Origin: Oscillospiraceae bacterium
GTDB lineage: Bacteria > Bacillota > Clostridia > Oscillospirales > JAAYXM01
Direction of reading: 5' to 3'
DNA length: 37,758 nucleotides
NCBI GenBank assembly: GCA_017559985.1
Contig: JAFYPW010000015.1
Location: forward strand, 1 to 37,758
Shown: positions 1 to 8,052 of the stretch, in pieces
Layout: the number at the start of each line of letters is the position of its first letter
Position numbering within the stretch: position 1 is the first letter of the stretch
The notes under the pieces: model-generated
The model's input: only the letters and a program-made list of their open reading frames with translations
The model's database searches: none
Told to the model about the DNA's origin: nothing
Translations under genes and position numbers: made by a program

Positions 1-73
1 AGTTAGCTATGTTTATATTTTATTTTAAAGGTTTCTTTGTGTCAAGAAAAAAAGGTAGCAGGAGGTGCGGTAA

Positions 74-835
74 ATGGGTGAGGAGAAGAAAGTCTCTCCG
101 CTTTTTAAATTTGTTAAATGGTTAATATGGCTGTTTTACATTAAAATGGAAGTTGTCGGAAGAGAAAATCTTCCGGAAGGAGAATGCGTTATAGTAGGTA
201 ACCATACACAGATGAACGGCCCCATAGCCTGTGAACTGTATTTTCCGGAAAACCGATACACCTGGTGTGCGGGACAGATGATGAATATAAAAGAAGCACC
301 TGCCTATGCTTACACCGATTTCTGGTCGCAAAAACCCGTGTATGCCCGCCCCTTCTACAAGCTCCTTTCTTATGTGATTGCGCCGATAGCATCGTTTCTC
401 TTCAACAACGCAAACACAATTCCCGTCTACCATGACAGCCGCGTCTTCACGACATTCCGCGAAAGCGTGAGGAAGCTGGAAAGAGGGGCAGGAATAGTTA
501 TTTTTCCCGAATATGATAAAAAGTTCAATAACATTATCTACGACTTTCAGATAAACTTTGTAGATGTTGCGAGGTTTTATTATAAAAAGAGCGGAAAAGC
601 GATAAAGTTTGTTCCGCTCTACATCGCGCCGAAGCTTAAAACAATGTATCTCGGAAAGCCGGTTGAGTTTTCGCCCGATGCTCCGATTGAAGATGAGCGC
701 CGCCGTATAGCGGATTATCTGATGAAGGAGATAACACATATTGCCCGCGCTCTGCCGTGCCATACGGTAGTGCCTTACCGAAATATCAAGAAGAAAGAGT
801 ATCCGAAGAACAAAGCAGTGGAGGATGAAAAATGA
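74..835 (+). CDS. PlsC-like lysophospholipid acyltransferase family protein
   Basis: Probable membrane-associated acyltransferase that transfers an acyl chain to a lysophospholipid or glycerol phosphate. The 253-residue protein has a hydrophobic N-terminal segment (about residues 10-23). A block-I motif follows as NHTQMNGP around His44, and a block-III-like FPEY lies at 144-147, before VPLYIAP near 195. The classical block I is NHxxxxD. His44 is kept, but the aspartate position holds Gly after Asn, so this is an atypical subfamily or a changed active site. The ATG at 74 is supported by an AGGAGGTG ribosome site 7-13 bases upstream. The next gene, a PAP2 phosphatase, overlaps by ATGA, which points to coupled translation and a joint role in phosphatidate or lyso-lipid turnover. 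Family assignment is good; the substrate is unknown. Only 73 bases lie upstream and no promoter was recognised there. Confidence 0.8.
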   Translation: MGEEKKVSPLFKFVKWLIWLFYIKMEVVGRENLPEGECVIVGNHTQMNGPIACELYFPENRYTWCAGQMMNIKEAPAYAYTDFWSQKPVYARPFYKLLSYVIAPIASFLFNNANTIPVYHDSRVFTTFRESVRKLERGAGIVIFPEYDKKFNNIIYDFQINFVDVARFYYKKSGKAIKFVPLYIAPKLKTMYLGKPVEFSPDAPIEDERRRIADYLMKEITHIARALPCHTVVPYRNIKKKEYPKNKAVEDEK

Positions 836-1488
836 AGACCCCCGTGGTAAACTATAAAAATTTCAGGCTTTCAAAGATTAACACGCCTGAGTTTTTTCAC
901 TTAAAGCTTCTCCTTGGATGGGTGGCTTATTTCGTGCTTTATTTTCTTACGGAAAATTTAATCCCGCAGGAAATGTGCCACATTATCCACTCTCCGCTTG
1001 ACGATATCATACCGTTTTGCGAATTGTTTTTAATTCCGTATGTATTCTGGTATTTTCTCATAGTAATATCGCTTCTTTTCTTTCTGTTCTATAATGTGCA
1101 GAACTTCAAAAGATTGCAGACTTATATAATGATAACACAGGTTGTTGCAATGGCGGTTTATATAATTTATCCGAACTGCCAGAATCTGCGCCCCGAAGTT
1201 TTCCCGCGTGACAATTTTCTGACTGACGTTATGGGCTTCATTTATTCCATCGACACAAACACGGGCGTATGTCCATCGCTTCACTGCGCATATTCCATCG
1301 CAATGGCTTCCGTGTGGATGAGAGAGGAAAGAGTATCAAAAATGCTTCGCGCACTAATAGCCCTCGTGGCAGTTGTCATCTGTCTTTCAACAGTGTTTGT
1401 AAAGCAACATTCCGTGGTGGATTTTTTTGCTGCAATCCCTGTCTGCATACTCGCGGAAATAATAGTTTTCAAGGTGTTGAAATTATAG
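832..1488 (+). CDS. PAP2-family phosphatase, integral membrane
   Basis: Membrane lipid phosphatase or phosphotransferase of the PAP2 superfamily (phosphatidate, undecaprenyl-diphosphate or inositol-phosphoryl-ceramide-synthase-like). There are about six hydrophobic segments, near residues 25-42, 64-88, 97-114, 150-162, 172-190 and 196-214. The C2 motif reads CPSLHCAYS with His151. The C3 motif reads S-x-x-F-V-K-Q-H-S-V-V-D with nucleophile His193 and Asp197. The first PAP2 motif (KxxxxxxRP) is not obvious. That fits the shorter PAP2_3-like branch, where it is replaced by a segment such as NLRPE near 118-122. The start ATG overlaps the stop of the acyltransferase gene, and a GGAGG lies just before it. 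The 218-residue length is normal. The gene ends at a strong bidirectional hairpin. The exact lipid substrate cannot be read from the sequence. Confidence 0.85.
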   Translation: MKTPVVNYKNFRLSKINTPEFFHLKLLLGWVAYFVLYFLTENLIPQEMCHIIHSPLDDIIPFCELFLIPYVFWYFLIVISLLFFLFYNVQNFKRLQTYIMITQVVAMAVYIIYPNCQNLRPEVFPRDNFLTDVMGFIYSIDTNTGVCPSLHCAYSIAMASVWMREERVSKMLRALIALVAVVICLSTVFVKQHSVVDFFAAIPVCILAEIIVFKVLKL

Positions 1489-1529
1489 AAAAAACATCGG
1501 CGGTTCAAATTGAACCGCCGATGTTTTTT
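1489..1529. terminator. Bidirectional intrinsic terminator
   Basis: A perfect inverted repeat with arms AACATCGGCGGTTCAA and its complement is separated by a single A and flanked by A-run and T-run on the two sides. It works in both directions between the convergent PAP2 gene (+) and the NodB-like gene (-), whose stop codon lies only a few bases further on. Confidence 0.9.
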
Positions 1530-1531
1530 GC

Positions 1532-2638
1532 TTACCGTTTTTCGGATATCTGATTTACCGGTGTGTCAAGAATGTTTATTGAAACCATACCGATTCCGTT
1601 GTCTGACATATGGCGGAGAATTCTCGAAAGTGCACTTGTTGAAGCATCCGAATCCGTCAGCGTGAACACGGCGTAGTTTGAAGCGCTTTTAAGCTGTGTC
1701 ACTGCGGAGTTGTATATGCGTGAGGAAGTTGTGCCCGAGGGGGTATATGTCTGGTCCCAGAGACGGAGACCCCCGGCAATCAGTGCCTCAACATTTTCCT
1801 TTGTCATGCTTCGTGTTCCTTCGGGCGGGCGGACGAGACGTGTTTTCGTTTTCGCAACGTCGAACAGATGTTCGTTTGCAGAGTCAATATCCTCACGCGA
1901 GGAAGATAAAATGCCTATTGTATGTCCGCCGGAAACCGCGCGGCGAAGCTCGTTTTCACAGTTCGCGATTGCTGAAGGAGAAACGAAGAAAGTTGCCCAC
2001 TTGCCGAAGCGCGAGAGATTGTCCAGAATCTGTTTTAAGTTTTTACCGTTTGAAATGTTAAAGGTGAGCCGTATGTTCTTTTTTGAGGCGGAATTCTGGA
2101 TATCCTGCCCGTCTTTTTCGTTGTTTTTCTGTGCGTTATATGCCTGCAACAGATCAGGAATTGCATTCTTTGCAATATACTGGAACATATTATCGGGGAT
2201 ATCTGACACCCTCTTTATTCGTATGAGCGGAATGTCGGAGATGAAGGAGTATTCAAGACCGAGCATCTGTGCCGTAAACTGAACGGGGACATAAACCGTT
2301 CCGCCTGAGGAGAAGGACACTGCCTTGTAAGGTATTTTTTCTGCGGAGGTATATGCGGTTGTTGAGTTTAAGTCAAAAATAAGAGTGGTATCCCATGTGT
2401 AGAGAACGAGAATTCTTTCAGCGGAGTTATAGGAACTGCTGACGTTTACAGTTCCCTTGGTAAAGCACTGATAGTCGATGTACCATACTCCGTTTGATTT
2501 GATGGGCATAGCATTTGTGAGGGGAAGAACGGTGTTACCCGCCGCAACGAAAACCTCGCCCTCGGCACCTGACGGAAGAGCGAAAAGCAAAACCGAAAAG
2601 CACAGAACGAGAATGAGAGATATAATCTTTTTCTTCAA
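1532..2638 (-). CDS. Exported protein: amine-oxidase-N-like domain plus degenerate NodB (polysaccharide deacetylase-like) fold
   Basis: Secreted or membrane-tethered protein of 368 residues. Residues 1-26 form a signal peptide (KKK, then a long hydrophobic stretch, then ALPSGAEG). Residues about 35-145 resemble the copper amine oxidase N-terminal domain common in clostridial envelope proteins (YVPVQFTAQMLGL). Residues about 188-360 have the NodB layout: RLTFNISN, ATFFVSP, GHTIGILSS and RPPEGTRS. The catalytic TFDDG is replaced by TFNIS, and the HxxxH metal ligands are lost (GHTIGILSS has no second His). Deacetylase activity is therefore unlikely, and a binding role on peptidoglycan or glycan is inferred. 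A GTG at 2647 sits inside the AGGAGG-TG ribosome site. The TTG at 2638, 8 bases after GGAGG, is the better start. Confidence 0.8.
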   Translation of the reverse strand: MKKKIISLILVLCFSVLLFALPSGAEGEVFVAAGNTVLPLTNAMPIKSNGVWYIDYQCFTKGTVNVSSSYNSAERILVLYTWDTTLIFDLNSTTAYTSAEKIPYKAVSFSSGGTVYVPVQFTAQMLGLEYSFISDIPLIRIKRVSDIPDNMFQYIAKNAIPDLLQAYNAQKNNEKDGQDIQNSASKKNIRLTFNISNGKNLKQILDNLSRFGKWATFFVSPSAIANCENELRRAVSGGHTIGILSSSREDIDSANEHLFDVAKTKTRLVRPPEGTRSMTKENVEALIAGGLRLWDQTYTPSGTTSSRIYNSAVTQLKSASNYAVFTLTDSDASTSALSRILRHMSDNGIGMVSINILDTPVNQISEKR

Positions 2639-2664
2639 GCGGAACACCTCCTTTTGTAAAACTA

Positions 2665-2693
2665 ATTATACATTTTTATAATATTTTTTGCAA
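2665..2693 (-). promoter_or_regulatory. Promoter of the NodB-like gene
   Basis: Read on the minus strand: TTGCAA, a 17-base spacer, then TATAAT, placed 27 bases upstream of the TTG start. The -10 is a full consensus hexamer and the spacing is optimal. Confidence 0.65.
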
Positions 2694-2760
2694 GGCTCTC
2701 TTCTGTAATATTTCCTTCGTGTTTAACATATTCTGCCATATGAATTACGGGAGGTGGAAA

Positions 2761-4083
2761 ATGGAGAAGCTCATATCGGCAATTTCAGAGACAGTGTGGG
2801 GTTTTCCCATGCTTGTTCTTGTTCTGGGGTGTGGAATATATTATACATTCCGTCTTCGGTTTTTGCAGATAACGAGGTTTCGCGAATGGACGAAGGAAAC
2901 TTTCGGGACATTCTGCGGCAAGAAAAACGCTGCTCCAAAAGAGGGAGTATCGCCGTGGAAAGCAGTCTGCACTGCGCTCGCCTCGTCTATCGGCACGGGC
3001 AATATAGCAGGTGTTGCAACTGCGATAGTGTCAGGCGGAGCGGGCGCGGTCTTCTGGATGTGGGTTGCTGCGTTTTTCGGTATGGCGGTGAAGTACGCAG
3101 AGATTTTTCTTGCGGTAAAATTCCGCTCTTCCGGTCAGGACGGCTTCTACGGCGGCCCGATGTATTATATCGAAAAGGGAATCGGGAAAAGCTACCGCCC
3201 CCTTGGTGCAGTGTTTTCCGTGGCGGGCGCATTTGCCTGTATCGGTATGGGTGCTATGAGTCAGGCAAACTCAATATCATCTGTTGTTTGCGCGCAAAAC
3301 GGTATACCTGTTTACGTGGTGGGAGTTGTGATAGCTTCAATAGCGGCGGTTTCACTTGCGGGCGGAATAAAAAAGACAGCACAGATTTCAAGTGTCCTGG
3401 TCCCTTTTATGGCAGGGGCGTATATTCTGGGCGGTGTGGTCGTAATTGTTTTCAATCCCGCACGCGCAATTTATGCGTTTTCTGAAATATTGGGCGCCGC
3501 GCTCACCCCGAAAGCCGTATACGGCGCCGCTGCGGGGGAAATGTTCGGCAGGGCTGTAAGATACGGTGTTTCCCGAGGTGTATTTTCGAACGAAGCAGGG
3601 CTTGGCAGCGCACCGATAATTCACGCCGCGGCAAATGCAAGAAGCCCTGAAAAACAGGGCTTCTGGGGAGTATTTGAAGTTTTTGTCGACACCATTTTAG
3701 TGTGTTCGGTAACTGCCGTCGTTCTGATTATGTCCGGCGTTGACAGAGGCGCGGCGGACGGGGCAGGGCTCGTAAGCCTTGCTTTTTCGGAGTTTTTCGG
3801 TCCTTTCGGCGGCGTGTTTGTCGGCTTTGCAACGGTTATGTTTGCAATCTCCACAATCCTCGGCTGGTCATATTACGGGGAAATGTGCGTTTCATATCTT
3901 ACGGGGCAGAGGAGAGTCGCAAGAAAGCTTTACCGGATAATTTTTGTTCTGAGCACATTTGTCGGTGCAATAACGTGTGCAACGCAGGTCTGGGAAATTG
4001 CAGATATGTTCAACGGAATAATGATGATTCCGAATCTCATCGCGCTTATCCTTCTTTCCGGTGTCGTGACAAAAAAACTATAA
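2761..4083 (+). CDS. AGCS-family amino acid:cation (Na+ or H+) symporter
   Basis: Integral membrane importer of small neutral amino acids (alanine or glycine, occasionally glutamine) driven by sodium or protons. The 440-residue protein shows family signatures: SIGTGNIAGVATAIVSGG at about 76-93, KYAEIFLAVKFR at 111-122, GGPMYYIEKGIG at 131-142, and the diagnostic GVFSNEAGLGSAP at 273-285. About ten or eleven hydrophobic helices are visible. The start is set at ATG 2761, after GGGAGGTGGAAA; an upstream in-frame ATG at 2719 has no ribosome site. The protein stops right after the last helix (LLSGVVTKKL), lacking the short hydrophilic tail that many relatives carry. Its last 6 bases overlap the end of the convergent HAD gene, and there is no hairpin between them. 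Substrate specificity is not readable. Confidence 0.92.
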   Translation: MEKLISAISETVWGFPMLVLVLGCGIYYTFRLRFLQITRFREWTKETFGTFCGKKNAAPKEGVSPWKAVCTALASSIGTGNIAGVATAIVSGGAGAVFWMWVAAFFGMAVKYAEIFLAVKFRSSGQDGFYGGPMYYIEKGIGKSYRPLGAVFSVAGAFACIGMGAMSQANSISSVVCAQNGIPVYVVGVVIASIAAVSLAGGIKKTAQISSVLVPFMAGAYILGGVVVIVFNPARAIYAFSEILGAALTPKAVYGAAAGEMFGRAVRYGVSRGVFSNEAGLGSAPIIHAAANARSPEKQGFWGVFEVFVDTILVCSVTAVVLIMSGVDRGAADGAGLVSLAFSEFFGPFGGVFVGFATVMFAISTILGWSYYGEMCVSYLTGQRRVARKLYRIIFVLSTFVGAITCATQVWEIADMFNGIMMIPNLIALILLSGVVTKKL

Positions 4084-4755
4084 GAGCTGTTTTAAATTTT
4101 CTATTTCGTATGTCGGGGAGAAATCAAATGTGTTTTTCTGTCTTTTGGGATTATACCAGCAGGTGTCGATGCCGCAGTTTACTCCGCCGAGGATGTCGGA
4201 GGTGAGTGAGTCGCCGATAATTATCACGCGGCTTTTTTCGGGATTTCCGATTTTTTCAAAAACACGGCGGAAAAACTCCTCCTTCGGCTTTTGCACACCT
4301 ATCCCGGCAGCAGTAAAAATGCCGGAAAAGAACGGACGGAGCGGGCTTCTTTCATATCTTTTAAGCTGAACGCTTTCGGTTCCGTTTGTGATTATATAAA
4401 GCGTGTGCTTTTTTGAAAGTGTCCGGCAAACCTCGGAAGATTCGGCAAACGGCGAGCATTGGTCTGAGAGTGCTTCAATGTAAAGCGAGTTTATCCGCTC
4501 GGGGGAAAGCTCAATGTCGGAAGCGGCTGAAAATCTCATAAATCTCTCAATGAGCGGGCCGTGCGCGTGTGTGATACCGCGCTCAAACTCTCGCCACACA
4601 TCAGAGTTTATGTTGCGGTAGAGCAGGTAGTTTTCCTCGTCAATGCACACGCCGTATGCTTTAAAAGCTTCAAAAAGAGCACATTTTTCGTGGTTGTCGT
4701 GGGAGTATAGGGTGTTATCCGAATCAAAAAGGATAATGTCGTATTTTGAGAGCAT
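4078..4755 (-). CDS. HAD hydrolase, YjjG/YfnB-like 5'-nucleotidase
   Basis: Cytosolic haloacid-dehalogenase phosphatase, closest in layout to the YjjG/YfnB noncanonical (pyrimidine) 5'-nucleotidases. Motif I is FDSDNT, with nucleophile Asp11 and acid/base Asp13. Motif II is ITNGT near Thr123. Motif III is Lys156 in QKPKEEFF. Motif IV is GDSLTSD, with Asp182 and Asp187. The helical cap lies at about 20-95. The 225-residue length is usual. The ATG at 4755 follows AGGAGG, 10 bases after the rodA stop, so the two genes form one transcription unit. A role in clearing damaged or unwanted nucleotides is known for the family; the substrate here is inferred. The 3' end overlaps the AGCS gene tail to tail. 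Confidence 0.85.
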   Translation of the reverse strand: MLSKYDIILFDSDNTLYSHDNHEKCALFEAFKAYGVCIDEENYLLYRNINSDVWREFERGITHAHGPLIERFMRFSAASDIELSPERINSLYIEALSDQCSPFAESSEVCRTLSKKHTLYIITNGTESVQLKRYERSPLRPFFSGIFTAAGIGVQKPKEEFFRRVFEKIGNPEKSRVIIIGDSLTSDILGGVNCGIDTCWYNPKRQKNTFDFSPTYEIENLKQLL

Positions 4756-4765
4756 AAGCCTCCTC

Positions 4766-5893
4766 CTATCTGGAAAGTCGCGGCGGAAGTGCGCGCATTC
4801 GCGCAGAGCTTATAAGCCCGAGTGCCATATAAACGGCAAGGACGCTTGACCCGCCGTATGAAAACAACGGCAGGGTAAGTCCGATAACGGGCATAAGCCC
4901 TATGCACATGCCTATGTTTTCGATTGTTTGAGCAATAAGCATTGCCGAAACGCCGGCGCAAATCAGATATGACGAGAATGAGGACGAGCGCATTGAAATA
5001 TTGAGCGCGCGGGCTATGATCAGTGAAAGAAGAACGATTATTACAAGACAGCCCAGAAGCCCGAGCTCCTCGCCGGCAACGGAGAAGATGAAGTCGGTCT
5101 GTTTTGCGGGGAGATATCCGAGCTGAGTCTGCGTACCTTCGCCGAGCCCGCGGCCGAACAACTGGCCTGAGCCTATTGCGATTTTACTCTGTATTGCGTG
5201 ATATCCGCGGCCGAGAGGGTCAAGCTCCGGGTTAAAAACAACAAGCACACGCATTTTTTGGTCGGGGCGCAGAACGAATTTCCATATGAGCGGAGACATT
5301 GCGGCAAGAGCGGCAAATGCGCCCGCAAACCAACGCAGCTTAATTCCCGCACAGAACATCATAACGACGAAGATTACAAGATAAACAAGAACACTTCCGA
5401 GGTCTGATGAAATTACATATAAAAGAGCAATCGGAACGAGCGCAGAAGCGGCGAGTCCAATAATGCTGAGCGGAGAATTCAGCCTGTCTTCGAGTGAGTT
5501 TATCTGCCCTGCAAAGGCGACAATGAAGAGGATTTTTCCAAGCTCTGCCGGCTGGATACCGATTGAGCCGAAGCGTATCCAGGCACGGTTTCCCGTCTCT
5601 TCACTTCCCGTTCCGAACGGGATGAGAATGAGAACAAGAACGAGGTTTAAAATATAGACATATTTCCACCACGAGCTTACGGAGTCAAGGTCAAGCCAGG
5701 AGATGAGAAGGTACAGCGCGATGCCGAGAAAGGTTGTGATAAGCTGAACTTTTATAAAACTTCCGCTTCCCATACTCTGTGTTGCACTGTATATGAGAAT
5801 CATACCAAAGGCAGATGCAAAGAGAGCAACGCAAAGAAGCTTTGCATCTATCTGTCTGAAAAAGTTTTTCAGATGTTTGATGAAATCTGACAA
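4766..5893 (-). CDS. rodA: SEDS-family peptidoglycan glycosyltransferase RodA (FtsW/RodA/SpoVE)
   Basis: Polytopic membrane enzyme that polymerises lipid II into glycan strands, usually with a class B penicillin-binding protein. About ten helices are visible. The conserved stretch QSKIAIGSG...GRGLGEGTQTQLGYLP is followed by the catalytic-type Asp in KQTDFIFSVAGEE (Asp267). Near the C-terminus comes LPLFSYGGSS. Other signatures are NRAWIRFGSIGIQPAELGK and ISSDLGS. The protein has 375 residues, normal for RodA. A GTG at 5902 overlaps the GGGAGG ribosome site, so the TTG at 5893, 8 bases after GGAGG, is chosen as start. RodA (elongation) is preferred over FtsW because of the GSIGIQPAELGK and TDFIFSVAGEELG forms, but SpoVE- or FtsW-like use cannot be excluded. 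It heads a two-gene unit with the HAD phosphatase. Confidence 0.88.
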   Translation of the reverse strand: MSDFIKHLKNFFRQIDAKLLCVALFASAFGMILIYSATQSMGSGSFIKVQLITTFLGIALYLLISWLDLDSVSSWWKYVYILNLVLVLILIPFGTGSEETGNRAWIRFGSIGIQPAELGKILFIVAFAGQINSLEDRLNSPLSIIGLAASALVPIALLYVISSDLGSVLVYLVIFVVMMFCAGIKLRWFAGAFAALAAMSPLIWKFVLRPDQKMRVLVVFNPELDPLGRGYHAIQSKIAIGSGQLFGRGLGEGTQTQLGYLPAKQTDFIFSVAGEELGLLGCLVIIVLLSLIIARALNISMRSSSFSSYLICAGVSAMLIAQTIENIGMCIGLMPVIGLTLPLFSYGGSSVLAVYMALGLISSARMRALPPRLSR

Positions 5894-5923
5894 GAAATAC
5901 ACCTCCCGGTTTCAGATAATTAT

Positions 5924-5952
5924 ATATTACCACCTATCAGCAAAAAGGTCAA
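5924..5952 (-). promoter_or_regulatory. Promoter of rodA
   Basis: Minus-strand TTGACC, 17-base spacer and TAATAT, with a TGG extended -10 directly before the hexamer. It is divergent from the gdpP promoter. Confidence 0.65.
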
Positions 5953-5982
5953 AAGTTTTATATATAAAATATACATATTAAA

Positions 5983-6011
5983 TGGACAACGTAAAAACTT
6001 TGTGCTATACT
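5983..6011 (+). promoter_or_regulatory. Promoter of the gdpP-rplI-dnaB-tilS-hpt-ftsH operon
   Basis: TGGACA, 17-base spacer and TATACT, with TGC immediately before the -10 (extended -10). Transcription would begin near 6018, giving a leader of about 40 bases to the GTG start. Confidence 0.7.
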
Positions 6012-6057
6012 ATAATATAAATTATTATAGACATTTTTACAGAGAGGGAGATTTGCC

Positions 6058-8040
6058 GTGGATAACCGTTACGGAAAAAACAGCGAGCCGAGATATACTT
6101 TATGCTTCGTTGCAATGTTTTTGTTTGCTGTTATGGCGTTTTTGTCCGCAGACATAAAGGTTGCGGTTTTTGAGCTTTCGCTTTCCATCGCGGTGCTTCT
6201 CATTTTTATATTTACCGAAACTGTCCGCAGCAATAAGATGAAAAAGTATATAGAGCGCACGATGGAAGAGATAAACTGCGCAAATAAAGATGCGGCAACA
6301 AGCTTCCCTACACCGGCGGCAGCCATAAAGCTTGATTCGAACGAAATAATCTGGGCAAATTCCGCCTTCGGGACTATGGTGGGGGATACAGACCATGTTT
6401 TCGGAGAGCGCTTGTTTGACCTTGTGCCGGAGTTTGACATTGTCTGGGCGGCAGAAGGAAAGAACGAATGTCCCGCGGCGATTGACATAAACGGTAAGAC
6501 CTACCGTATTTACGGAAGCATTTTCCGCGGCGATGATGATGAGCCAAATGGTGCGGTGCTCACGCTCTGGTGGCTTGATGTTTCGGAATATACCAACAGC
6601 ATAGATGAATTCAACAAATCAATGCAGACCGTTTCTGTCATTGTCATAGATAACTACGAAGAGCTTATAAACGGATTAAACGACTCTGAACGCTCGCTTA
6701 TGATCGCGCGCGTTGACAAGAGGCTCAATGAATGGGTTTCTTCATCGGGCGGCATATTCGTAAAATACGAGCGCGATAAATATCTCTATATTTTCGAAAA
6801 CAGATATCTCGGAGAATATATTGCTCAGAAATTCTCGATTCTTGATTCCGTGCGCGAGATAGAGAGCAAGAACGGAATTAAAGTGACACTCAGTATAGGC
6901 ATCGGTAAGGATGGACAGAGCTTCAAGGAAAACCACCATCAGGCACGCCTTGCGATAGATATGGCACTCTCGCGCGGCGGTGACCAGGCGGTAATCCGCA
7001 ATAAGTTCAATTTTGAATTTTTCGGCGGTGGTTCACAGGGAGTGGAAAAGCGGACAAAGGTAAAATCCCGCGTTATGGCAAATGCACTTGCAGAGCTTAT
7101 CCGCGACAGCTCCGGTGTTATGGTAATGGGGCATAAAGGCGCAGATAACGACAGTATAGGTGCGGCGGTGGGCATCGCGTGTATCGCAAGAAAGATCGGC
7201 AAACCCATATCTGTTGTCGTTGGCGCAAAAACAAGCGCAGACAGTCTTGTCAAGAGATTGAAGGCGGAAGAAAAATACGGCGGTGTCTTCATAAGTGCCG
7301 AGGATGCGCTTATTGAAGCTGACAGCGGAACTCTTCTTGTGGTTGTTGACACCAACAGGAAGTCCGTTGTTGAATCCGAAGCACTTCTGGAATCTGCCAA
7401 TAAAGTGGCGATCATAGACCACCACAGGCGCGGCACGGACTATATAGAAGGCGCGGTACTGAATCTTCACGAGCCGTATGCATCAAGCACCTGCGAGCTT
7501 GTTTCCGAGCTTTTGCAATATATAGTTGAAACAAAGGATATATCGGCTTATGAGGCTGAGGCTATACTCTCCGGAATAGTTATAGACACCAAGAAATTCA
7601 CAATGAAAACAGGTGTAAGAACGTTTGAAGCAGCCGCATATTTAAGACGTGCGGGCGCTGACACGACGGAGCTTAAACGCGTGCTTCAGGACGATATTGA
7701 AACATATGTAAAGCGTGCAGAGATGGTCAAGCTTGCGAGAATGTATCACGAAAATGTTGCGATAGTAAGCTATAACGGGCCGAGCACGAGAAAGATTGCC
7801 GCACAGGCGGCAGACGAGCTTTTGTCTATCCGCGGAGTGAAGGCATCGTTTGTGCTTTTTGAGGAGCACGACGAGATAAATATTTCCGCCCGCTCTCTCG
7901 GAGAGATAAATGTTCAGATAATTTTAGAAAAGCTTGGTGGCGGAGGCCATTTTGACACCGCAGGTGCACAGCTTAAAGACAAGACGCTCGATGAGGCGAC
8001 GGAAGAGCTTATGAGCGTTATCGACGATATACTCGGTTAA
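6058..8040 (+). CDS. gdpP: Cyclic-di-AMP phosphodiesterase GdpP (DHH/DHHA1)
   Basis: Membrane-bound enzyme that hydrolyses c-di-AMP and so sets the level of this messenger in cell-wall and osmotic control. The 660 residues show the full architecture. Two N-terminal membrane helices lie at about 13-31 and 34-53. A PAS-like domain spans about 75-180. A degenerate GGDEF domain spans about 190-315, where YERDKYLYIF replaces the active loop. The DHH domain has GHKGADNDSIGAA (His359, Asp363, Asp365), VVVDTNR and IIDHHRRG (Asp454, His455, His456). The DHHA1 domain has GGGGHFDTAGA at 627-637. All catalytic metal ligands appear present. The start is GTG, 6 bases after GAGGGAG. It is the first gene of a six-gene operon; gdpP-rplI-dnaB order is conserved in Firmicutes. 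Confidence 0.95.
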   Translation: MDNRYGKNSEPRYTLCFVAMFLFAVMAFLSADIKVAVFELSLSIAVLLIFIFTETVRSNKMKKYIERTMEEINCANKDAATSFPTPAAAIKLDSNEIIWANSAFGTMVGDTDHVFGERLFDLVPEFDIVWAAEGKNECPAAIDINGKTYRIYGSIFRGDDDEPNGAVLTLWWLDVSEYTNSIDEFNKSMQTVSVIVIDNYEELINGLNDSERSLMIARVDKRLNEWVSSSGGIFVKYERDKYLYIFENRYLGEYIAQKFSILDSVREIESKNGIKVTLSIGIGKDGQSFKENHHQARLAIDMALSRGGDQAVIRNKFNFEFFGGGSQGVEKRTKVKSRVMANALAELIRDSSGVMVMGHKGADNDSIGAAVGIACIARKIGKPISVVVGAKTSADSLVKRLKAEEKYGGVFISAEDALIEADSGTLLVVVDTNRKSVVESEALLESANKVAIIDHHRRGTDYIEGAVLNLHEPYASSTCELVSELLQYIVETKDISAYEAEAILSGIVIDTKKFTMKTGVRTFEAAAYLRRAGADTTELKRVLQDDIETYVKRAEMVKLARMYHENVAIVSYNGPSTRKIAAQAADELLSIRGVKASFVLFEEHDEINISARSLGEINVQIILEKLGGGGHFDTAGAQLKDKTLDEATEELMSVIDDILG

Positions 8041-8052
8041 GGAGGCCAAAAA

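Noticed and set aside
2754-3485. 243-codon open frame overlapping the AGCS gene
   Set aside because: It lies in another frame of a gene with clear family motifs, shows Cys/Arg/Gly-rich random composition and has no recognisable domain.
4071-4090. Possible frameshift at the A7 run ending the AGCS gene
   Set aside because: The shifted frame would read on through the HAD gene for a long way without resembling an AGCS tail, and the HAD C-terminus looks genuine.
5953-5972. AT-rich palindrome TTTTATATATAAAA upstream of rodA/gdpP as an operator
   Set aside because: It lies in very AT-rich promoter sequence, where such dyads are expected by chance.
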